In this document: positions 58,350 through 64,000 of the stretch, piece after piece
Numbering within the stretch: the first letter of the stretch is position 1
How the letters are laid out: each line of letters starts with the position of its first letter
Assembly: GCA_963825445.1 (NCBI GenBank)
Contig: CAWGTM010000002.1
Coordinates: 124,001 to 188,000 of the forward strand
Origin: Actinophytocola sp963825445
GTDB taxonomy: Bacteria > Actinomycetota > Actinomycetes > Mycobacteriales > Pseudonocardiaceae
Length of the DNA stretch: 64,000 nt
Direction: 5' to 3'
Notes under the pieces: model-generated
Databases searched by the model: none
The model's input: only the letters and a program-made list of their open reading frames with translations
What the model was told of the DNA's origin: nothing
Translations under genes and position numbers: made by a program

Positions 58350-59252
58350 ATGACGATCACGGTCCTGGACACCTACTCGGTCATGCGGGAGATCCTGCGT
58401 GCGCCGACCACGGACCGGCCCGCTCTCCTGCAGGCCATGCTGGAACCCGCGGCCGGCATGTACCGGTACTTCCCGGGCGAGGTCGACCTGGTGGCCATGC
58501 ACGGGATGAGCGCGGGCTTCCCCCTCGACCGCGACGAGGACCAGTGCCTCGACGCGTTGGAGGTGCTCCACGACGCCGACGCGTGGGGCCGGATCGAGCG
58601 GGCGATCGACCACGCGCTCACCGTGCAACTGAAGGCCACGCCCGGGATCACCGTGCCCGACCTCACGGTCCTGTTCGTGCTCGGCGATCCGGGCGACGCC
58701 CACTTCATGGGCCCGAGCCTGGGCATGACGGCGACCGGCGGCATCTCCGGCTACCTGTTCATCAACTTCTGGCCGTACCCCGAGAACCTCGAGCGCCTCG
58801 AGGCGACGACCGTCCACGAGCTGAACCACAACCTGCGCTACAGCCCCGGCGGCGTCGTGTGGGACCCGGCGACCGTCACGGTGGGCGAACAGGTGGTGTC
58901 CGAGGGCCTGGCCGACGCGTTCGCCCGCCAGCTGTACGGCGACGAACTCGGCTACGCCCGCCTCGGCGTGCCCCACCTCCACGACGACGCGGTGTTCGCG
59001 AAGGTCTCCTCGGGCCTCGATGTGACCGGCATGCAGAACTTCGCGGCCTGGGTGCTCGGCGACGAGATCGCCGCCCGCTTCGGCGGCACGCCCGTGGGGC
59101 TGCCGACGGGCGCCGGCTACGCGGCCGGCAATCGGCTGGTCGACGCGTACCTGGCGGCCACGGGCCGCACGGCCGCCGAAGCGCTGCACGTGGACCGCGA
59201 CGAGGTGCTCAGTCGACCGCGACCTCCCGAGCGGCCGACACCCGGAAGCTGA
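58350..59252 (+). CDS. DUF2268 putative zinc-dependent protease
   Basis: This 300-residue protein has an HExxH-type site in TTVHELNHNLRY (near residue 157) and a second conserved acidic region, VVSEGLADAFARQLYG, with a likely third ligand Glu. These fit DUF2268, predicted zinc proteases (PF10026). It has no signal peptide. It lies 34 bases after the oxidoreductase gene, so they may share a transcript. The last 44 bases overlap the convergent hypothetical gene. Confidence 0.83.
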   Translation: MTITVLDTYSVMREILRAPTTDRPALLQAMLEPAAGMYRYFPGEVDLVAMHGMSAGFPLDRDEDQCLDALEVLHDADAWGRIERAIDHALTVQLKATPGITVPDLTVLFVLGDPGDAHFMGPSLGMTATGGISGYLFINFWPYPENLERLEATTVHELNHNLRYSPGGVVWDPATVTVGEQVVSEGLADAFARQLYGDELGYARLGVPHLHDDAVFAKVSSGLDVTGMQNFAAWVLGDEIAARFGGTPVGLPTGAGYAAGNRLVDAYLAATGRTAAEALHVDRDEVLSRPRPPERPTPGS

Positions 59253-59550
59253 AGTCGCTGACCGCACCACTGACCTGGACGAGCCAGGTGTCGATCCCGA
59301 TCTGGAAGACGCGCCTGCCCTTCGGGGACATGGGGTGCATGGGCTTGTGGGTCTGCGCGAGTTCGAAAGCCTGGCGACGGGCGTCGTTCCGGTCGGCAGC
59401 CGGGATCACGCGCGTCAGGTTCCAGAAGCGGCTGTCCTGCACCCCACTGGTCGTCTCCTCCACCAGGACGCTCCACTCGGCGGTCTCCTCGCCGAAGTCC
59501 TCGCCGATCACGTCTTCGGGATGCGTACCGTCCCAGTGCTCGTTCGACAT
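59209..59550 (-). CDS. conserved hypothetical protein, 113 residues
   Basis: This acidic, cytoplasmic-looking protein starts MSNEHWDGTHPEDVIGEDFG. It has no membrane segment. Its second half contains NDARRQAFELAQTHKPMHPM and VFQIGIDTWLVQVSGA. I do not recognise the family. I chose ATG 59550; longer upstream frames run through the divergent transporter promoter. It overlaps the DUF2268 gene at the 3' end. Confidence 0.62.
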   Translation of the reverse strand: MSNEHWDGTHPEDVIGEDFGEETAEWSVLVEETTSGVQDSRFWNLTRVIPAADRNDARRQAFELAQTHKPMHPMSPKGRRVFQIGIDTWLVQVSGAVSDFSFRVSAAREVAVD

Positions 59551-59655
59551 GGGCGCAATGATCGACCCTCCACCCCTGACCGTCCAAGTCGCGCGAACGT
59601 TTGGGACTGTCCACAGTGGGAACGCGATGATCGTTTCCGCAGGACAGGGGTAGTG

Positions 59656-61113
59656 GTGAGCAGCGAAACAGACGTCCGGACCCAGACCGGATTCTTCGGT
59701 CACCCACGTGCACTCGGCAGCCTGTTCGGGCTCGAGATGTGGGAGCGGTTCTCGTTCTACGGCATGCAGGGGATCCTGACGATCTACCTGTACTACGCCG
59801 CCACCGACGGTGGACTCGGGCTGCCGAAGGCCACGGCCACCAGCATCGTGGGGGCCTACGGCGGGCTCGTCTACCTGTCGACCGTGGTCGGCGCGTGGCT
59901 GGCCGACCGCGTGGTGGGGTCCGAGCGGGTGCTGTTCGGCAGTGCCGTGCTGATCATGTTCGGGCACATCGGGCTGGCCGTGCTGCCGGGGTTCGCGGGC
60001 ATCGGCACCGGGCTCCTCCTGGTCGCGCTGGGCAGCGGCGGTCTGAAGGCCAACGCCACCTCACTCGTCGGGCGGCTCTACGAGCAGGGCGACGACCGGC
60101 GCGAGGCCGGGTTCTCGCTGTTCTACCTGGGCATCAACCTCGGCGGGTTCATCGGCCCGCTGCTCACCGGGCTCGCGCAGGAGGAACTCGGCTTCCACTA
60201 CGGCTTCGGTCTCGCGGCCATCGGCATGGCGGCAGGGCTGACGCAGTACTTGTTCGGGCGCAGGAACCTGAGCCCCGACTCGAACGTGGTGCCCAACCCG
60301 CTGCCGGCCGCGCGCCGACCGGTGATGGCGGGGGCCGCGCTCGCCGGGGTCGCGGTGATCGTCGCGCTCGTGCTGCTCGACGTGATCACCGCGGACAACC
60401 TGTCGATCATCACCGTGGTGATCATCGTGGCCGCGTCGGTCGCCTACTTCGCGGTGATCCTCGCGAGCCGCCAGGTCACCACGGTCGAACGCAGGCGCGT
60501 GGCGAGCTTCATCCCCATGTACCTGGCGAGCTTCGTGTTCTTCGCCCTGTTCCAGCAGCAGTTCACGGTGGTGGTGCTGTACGTGGACGAGCGGCTCGAC
60601 CGGTCTCTGTTCGGCTGGGAGATCCCCGTGCCGTGGGCGAACTCCATCAACCCGATCTTCATCATCGTGCTGGCCGGCGTGTTCGCCGCGCTGTGGACCA
60701 GGCTCGGGTCGCGCCAGCCGATCACGCCCGTGAAGTTCGCCATGGGCACCACGATCATGGGGCTCGCGTTCTTCGCCTTCCTGCCGTGGGCGGGAAACAC
60801 GGGCAACACGACGCCGCTGCTCGCGCTGGTCGGCATCCTGTTCCTGTTCACGGTGGCCGAACTGCTGCTCTCACCGGTGGGGCTGTCGCTCGCCACGAAG
60901 CTCGCGCCCGAGTCGTTCCGCACGCAGATGGTGGCGTTGAACTTCCTGTCGGTGGCGCTCGGCACGGCCGCCGCCGGCTCGTTCGCGCGGTACTACGACG
61001 TGGACCGCGAGACGCCGTACTTCCTGGTGGTGGGCGGGGTCGCCGTGGTGTTCGGCGTGCTGCTGGCGATCGCGGCGCCGGCGATCAGCAAACTGATGAG
61101 CGGCGTGCGTTAG
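59656..61113 (+). CDS. POT/PTR family peptide transporter
   Basis: This proton-coupled oligopeptide transporter of about 485 residues has 12-14 hydrophobic segments. The PTR signatures are GLEMWERFSFYGMQGIL (the ExxERFxYYG motif), LYLSTVVGAWLADRVVG and FYLGINLGGFIGPLL. These include the Glu-x-x-Glu-Arg region needed for proton coupling. It imports di- and tripeptides. I chose GTG 59656; GTG 59653 is the adjacent alternative, both after GGACAGGGG. It ends overlapping the convergent membrane-anchor gene by four bases. Confidence 0.9.
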   Translation: MSSETDVRTQTGFFGHPRALGSLFGLEMWERFSFYGMQGILTIYLYYAATDGGLGLPKATATSIVGAYGGLVYLSTVVGAWLADRVVGSERVLFGSAVLIMFGHIGLAVLPGFAGIGTGLLLVALGSGGLKANATSLVGRLYEQGDDRREAGFSLFYLGINLGGFIGPLLTGLAQEELGFHYGFGLAAIGMAAGLTQYLFGRRNLSPDSNVVPNPLPAARRPVMAGAALAGVAVIVALVLLDVITADNLSIITVVIIVAASVAYFAVILASRQVTTVERRRVASFIPMYLASFVFFALFQQQFTVVVLYVDERLDRSLFGWEIPVPWANSINPIFIIVLAGVFAALWTRLGSRQPITPVKFAMGTTIMGLAFFAFLPWAGNTGNTTPLLALVGILFLFTVAELLLSPVGLSLATKLAPESFRTQMVALNFLSVALGTAAAGSFARYYDVDRETPYFLVVGGVAVVFGVLLAIAAPAISKLMSGVR

Positions 61114-61586
61114 AACATGTACTGCCAGGTCGCGGACTGGCCCTGCGGGTAGCAGATCACCGGGCGGTACTTGTCGGTGAAGGCGTAGTCGCCCGGCTGG
61201 TCGCACGGGGCGCCCTGCACGGCGAACCGGTCGTCGCGGCCCGGGTCCGTCGGATCGGGGTCCTCGGTCTCCTCCGGCGGGGCCGGCGGTTCGGGGTCCT
61301 CGGTCACGGTCGGCACGATCGACGTGGTGGCCGTGTTCGCCACGGGAAGCCGCAGCCTCGGCTCGTCCTGACCCAGTTCGTTCGGGGTCTTGGCGGACGC
61401 GGCGGGTGGCGCGTCCGCCGGATCGAGTTCGTCGGTGCCGGCCAGCAACACGATCGCACCGAGCACCCCGACCGCCACCAGGAACGTCGCGGTCTTCAGC
61501 GCCAGGACAACGAAGTCACGCTTGCGTTCTGCCTGCCGCCGCGCCAAACGCGTGTCGCGTCGCTGCGGAACAACAAGGCGTGGCAT
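61110..61586 (-). CDS. membrane-anchored hypothetical protein
   Basis: This 158-residue protein has a basic cytoplasmic start (MPRLVVPQRRDTRLARRQAE), one helix (FLVAVGVLGAIVLLAGT), and an acidic Pro/Glu/Asp-rich exported linker. A short C-terminal domain follows, with two cysteines (QGAPCDQPGDY and RPVICYPQGQS) that could pair. Similar small exported domains occur in many actinobacterial proteins of unknown role. It is near the conservon but separated from cvnD by 51 bases; a functional link is uncertain. Confidence 0.68.
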   Translation of the reverse strand: MPRLVVPQRRDTRLARRQAERKRDFVVLALKTATFLVAVGVLGAIVLLAGTDELDPADAPPAASAKTPNELGQDEPRLRLPVANTATTSIVPTVTEDPEPPAPPEETEDPDPTDPGRDDRFAVQGAPCDQPGDYAFTDKYRPVICYPQGQSATWQYMF

Positions 61587-61637
61587 GTCTGTGCTCCGTC
61601 CATCGGCCTCGAGCCAGCTCCCAAGGTATCGAGCATG

Positions 61638-62228
61638 TCAACCTGGGGTACCGGCGAGCCGCGTACGGGCCATTACGTGCTGCAGCAACGTGATCAGCAC
61701 GAGTTTCGTGGAGTCGCGGTCGCGCGCGTCGCACAGCAGCACGGGCACGTGTTCGTCGAGATCGAGCGCCCCTCGGACCTCCTCGGTGCCGTAGCGGAAC
61801 GCGTCGTCGAAGCAGTTCACCCCCACCACGAACGGGAGTCCGCGCCGCTCGAAGAAGTCCACGGCGGGGAAGCAGCTGTCGAGCTTGCGGGTGTCGGCGA
61901 GCACCACGGCACCGAGCGCGCCGCGTGCCAGCTCGTCCCACATGAACCAGAAGCGGTTCTGGCCGGGCGTGCCGAACAGGTAGAGGATCAGCTCGGGGTT
62001 GATGGTGATCCGGCCGAAGTCCAGCGCCACGGTGGTCGTGTGCTTCGTCTCGATGCCCGTGAGGTCGTCGACGCCCGACGACGCCTCGGTGATCAGCTCC
62101 TCGGTACGCAGGGGTGGCACCTCACTGACCGAACCGACCATCGTGGTCTTGCCGACGCCGAAGCCGCCCGCCACGACCACCTTGACCGCGGCCGCGAGGC
62201 CGCGCTGGTCAGAGATTCCTGATGCCAT
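61638..62228 (-). CDS. cvnD: conservon GTPase (CvnD-type)
   Basis: This 196-residue small Ras-like GTPase has the P-loop GGFGVGKTTMVGSV (~15), the switch II FGTPGQNRFWFMW in place of DTAGQ, and VGVNCFDD as the base-recognition motif. It is the last of four conservon genes read leftward (sensor kinase-like A, Roadblock B, DUF742 C, GTPase D), and it overlaps cvnC by 20 bases. Conservons form membrane-associated signalling complexes resembling eukaryotic G-protein systems. The signal here is unknown. Confidence 0.92.
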   Translation of the reverse strand: MASGISDQRGLAAAVKVVVAGGFGVGKTTMVGSVSEVPPLRTEELITEASSGVDDLTGIETKHTTTVALDFGRITINPELILYLFGTPGQNRFWFMWDELARGALGAVVLADTRKLDSCFPAVDFFERRGLPFVVGVNCFDDAFRYGTEEVRGALDLDEHVPVLLCDARDRDSTKLVLITLLQHVMARTRLAGTPG

Positions 62229-62598
62229 CGAGAACCGCCTGTAGTACGTGTTGACTCGGCAGCTCGGAGGCCGACACCGCCGAGCGGAAGATCACCAACT
62301 GCTGGGAGATCAGGTCGCTCAGCAGCACCTTCACCACCTGGAGGGGCAGGTCCACCCTGGCGGCGACCTCGACAACGGAGATCGGGTTCTGGCACGCCTG
62401 GAGGATCCGCGTGCACTCCGGCTCCAGATCGCCGACCTCGGCCGGCGTACGCATGGCGACCACGAGCGTGATCAGGTCGAGGCCGATGGCCTTCGAGATG
62501 GTCCGGCCGCCGGTGACCGCGTACGGCCGCACCAGCGGGTCGTCGAGCCACTCTTCCGTGCCGGAGGTGTCGGACGTCTCCGAGATGTCAGGGGTCAT
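62209..62598 (-). CDS. cvnC: conservon DUF742 protein (CvnC-type)
   Basis: This 129-residue protein matches DUF742: LVRPYAVTGGRTISKAIGLD near the start, then an IxxQxxP-like helix-turn-helix region, ILQACQNPISVVEVAARVDL, and LPLQVVKVLLSDLISQQLV. It is coupled to the Roadblock gene by an ATGA overlap and to cvnD by a 20-base overlap. The predicted winged-helix domain suggests contact with DNA or with the partners. Confidence 0.9.
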   Translation of the reverse strand: MTPDISETSDTSGTEEWLDDPLVRPYAVTGGRTISKAIGLDLITLVVAMRTPAEVGDLEPECTRILQACQNPISVVEVAARVDLPLQVVKVLLSDLISQQLVIFRSAVSASELPSQHVLQAVLDGIRNL

Positions 62599-63008
62599 AG
62601 CACCGGGCGTTCCATCACGTCACGCGGCTTGGCCGTGAGTACCGCGCCCACCTGCTTGACCATCAGGTTCATCTCGTAGGCGATCATGCCGACGTCCGCC
62701 TGCTCGTCGGCGAGCAACGCCAGACACGCGCCGTGCCCGGCGGCCGTGACGAACAGGAACGCGTGGTCCATCTCCACGAGCGTCTGGCGGACCTGGCCGC
62801 CACCGAAGTGCCGTCCGGTGCCGCGCGCGAGGCTCTGGAACGCCGACGCCACGGCCGACAGGTGCTCGGCGTCGGGCTCGGACAGGTTGCTCGACCTACC
62901 GATCAACAGCCCGTCCGCGGAGAGCACCACTGCCCGGTCCGCGCCCGCGACGCGCTTGACCAGCTCGTCGAGCAACCAGTCGAGCTCCTTCAGTGCGGTG
63001 TTCGCCAT
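62595..63008 (-). CDS. cvnB: conservon Roadblock/LC7 protein (CvnB-type)
   Basis: This 137-residue Roadblock/LC7-fold protein reads LDWLLDELVKRVAGADRAVVLSADGLLIGRS, then SAVASAFQSLARGTGRHFGGG, then the end strand. Roadblock proteins act as GTPase-activating or scaffolding partners of the adjacent small GTPase. It ends inside the start of cvnC (four-base overlap) and begins 20 bases after the stop of the sensor gene. Confidence 0.92.
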   Translation of the reverse strand: MANTALKELDWLLDELVKRVAGADRAVVLSADGLLIGRSSNLSEPDAEHLSAVASAFQSLARGTGRHFGGGQVRQTLVEMDHAFLFVTAAGHGACLALLADEQADVGMIAYEMNLMVKQVGAVLTAKPRDVMERPVL

Positions 63009-63028
63009 GGCGTGTGCTCCCCCTGAAC

Positions 63029-64000
63029 CTAGAAACCGTTGTCACTGTCGTCCGGCTCTTCTCGAGCCATTTTCGTACCCCGCTGGAACGCCCCGAGTCT
63101 GCTCCTCGCCTGTTCCGGCGTGTCCTCCCTGGTCGGCTCGGCCTCTGGCCACGCTGCCGGAGCCTCGTCACGCAGCTGGGGCGCGATGTTCTGCTGGCGC
63201 CTGCGCTGCGGAAGCGGCGGCCGGCCCGGTGCGATCGAGCCGTTGTGCTGGACCTGTGGAGCCTGCAGCGTGGCCGGATCGATCGCCTTGTTGATCTCGG
63301 TGGGCTGGTCGTGGTTGGCGACCTCGGGCTTGCGGTGGGCGCCGTTCCCGTTGGTGGAGCCGTTCTGGTGACCATCGGCCGGTTCGTCCGCCGTCTCCTC
63401 GACCGGACGTTGCGGGCGGAACAGGTCCTCGCCCGGCTGCGGGATGACGATCGGGATCTTCGGCAGCGAACTGAGCAGCGGCAACCCGGGCACCGGGGTG
63501 CTGTTCAGCACGCCGTTCGCGTGCCCGTTCCGCTCGGGCTCCGGCTCCGGTGCGGAGTCCGCGGACTCCGGGGACAGCGCCGGGTCGACGGAGGCCGCGG
63601 CGTCGATCGACCCGGTCGAGTCCGACGACCGGTCCTGGGTGACCGGCACCTCGCCGAGCAGCTCGGACCGCACGAGCACGATCGCGCGGGTGCCGCCGTA
63701 CGCGGACTCCCGCAGCGTCACCCCGATGCCGTGGCGGCCGGCCAGCCGGGCGACCACGAACAACCCGAGCCGTGGCTCGGTGGACAGCGCCATGATGCCG
63801 AAGTCCGGCGGATTGCGGAGCATGTCGTTGAGTTCGTCGACCCGGTCCGCCGCGATGCCGAGGCCCTGGTCCTCGATCTCCAGCACCACACCACGGCCGA
63901 CCTTGTTGGCCCGCACCTCCACCCGGGAGTCGGGCGGCGAGAACGACGTGGCGTTGTCGATCAGCTCGGCCAGCAGGTGCACGAGGTCGCCGACCACCTG
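63029..64000 (-). CDS. cvnA: conservon sensor-kinase-like protein (CvnA-type), 5' end outside the window
   Basis: The visible 324 codons begin inside a histidine-kinase ATPase domain: LLAELIDNATSFSPPDSRVEV is the N box, IEDQGLGIA the G1 box, and RLGLFVVARLAGRHGIGVTL the G2-like region. A long disordered Pro/Gln-rich tail of ~200 residues follows, ending EEPDDSDNGF. The N-terminal sensor and membrane parts lie beyond base 64000. It is the first gene of the conservon, as expected. Confidence 0.9.
   Translation of the reverse strand, partial: QVVGDLVHLLAELIDNATSFSPPDSRVEVRANKVGRGVVLEIEDQGLGIAADRVDELNDMLRNPPDFGIMALSTEPRLGLFVVARLAGRHGIGVTLRESAYGGTRAIVLVRSELLGEVPVTQDRSSDSTGSIDAAASVDPALSPESADSAPEPEPERNGHANGVLNSTPVPGLPLLSSLPKIPIVIPQPGEDLFRPQRPVEETADEPADGHQNGSTNGNGAHRKPEVANHDQPTEINKAIDPATLQAPQVQHNGSIAPGRPPLPQRRRQQNIAPQLRDEAPAAWPEAEPTREDTPEQARSRLGAFQRGTKMAREEPDDSDNGF

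Noticed and set aside
1..64000. CRISPR arrays, rRNA genes and replication origins
   Set aside because: No regularly spaced repeats, no rRNA sequence and no DnaA-box cluster were seen when reading through the window.

Overview
The window is high-GC actinobacterial DNA. GTG starts are common, neighbouring genes often overlap by ATGA or GTGA, a conservon sits at the right edge, and PIG-L (mycothiol-type), HSP18-regulator, DUF6292 and NsdA-like TPR families are present. Together these suggest a Pseudonocardiales (Saccharothrix/Lentzea/Actinosynnema-like) filamentous actinomycete. The genus is an inference from gene content.

Region 1 (1-16.6 kb) is ordinary chromosome: a TadA-associated protein, an M20 amidohydrolase, prephenate dehydrogenase, a glycolipid-binding/antitoxin-like pair, a sortase-anchored thioester surface protein, a DUF885 peptidase, a MarR-type regulator divergent from a two-gene ABC exporter (its ATPase is frameshifted), an MFS transporter, a DUF4241 protein, a PIG-L deacetylase, a PcaD-PcaC fusion, and a DoxX/HxlR divergent pair.

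Region 2 (16.6-27.1 kb) is a carbohydrate regulon. A GH3 glycosidase, a Gfo/Idh dehydrogenase and a PmoA/DUF6807 protein run leftward. A CUT1 ABC transporter (binding protein and two permeases) and a LacI regulator run rightward. CCGAAA-N-TTTCGG-type sites stand before the GH3 gene, the binding-protein gene and lacI. An acetoacetate-CoA ligase follows.

Region 3 (27.1-48.3 kb) looks like a decayed tRNA-associated island. tRNA-Ser(GCT) and tRNA-Arg(ACG) are followed 21 kb later by a direct repeat of the tRNA-Arg 3' half (40 of 42 bases identical). Inside are accessory genes usually found with propane-type diiron monooxygenases (one broken), a divergent IspH-like protein, a TPR regulator, fragments of IS3, IS30 and three tyrosine recombinases, a methylglyoxal synthase homologue, and a compact three-gene set (A-T-R NRPS, P450, class V PLP enzyme) that looks like a small orphan biosynthetic cluster. 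A SWIM-SNF2 helicase and a pRiA4b ORF-3-like protein lie near its right end.

Region 4 (48.3-64 kb) returns to mostly chromosomal genes: a hypothetical, a patatin-like lipase, a small sigma factor with a coupled 41-residue protein, an O-methyltransferase, a secreted SGNH esterase, a promoter/short-ORF/hairpin locus followed by two unusual tRNAs (Pro-TGG and Thr-CGT, both with G at position 8), a GH19 chitinase with a DasR-type site, an Hsp20/HSP18-regulator pair sharing a palindrome, a quinone-oxidoreductase-like gene with a MerR-type promoter, a POT peptide transporter, and a conservon (cvnABCD) cut by the right edge.
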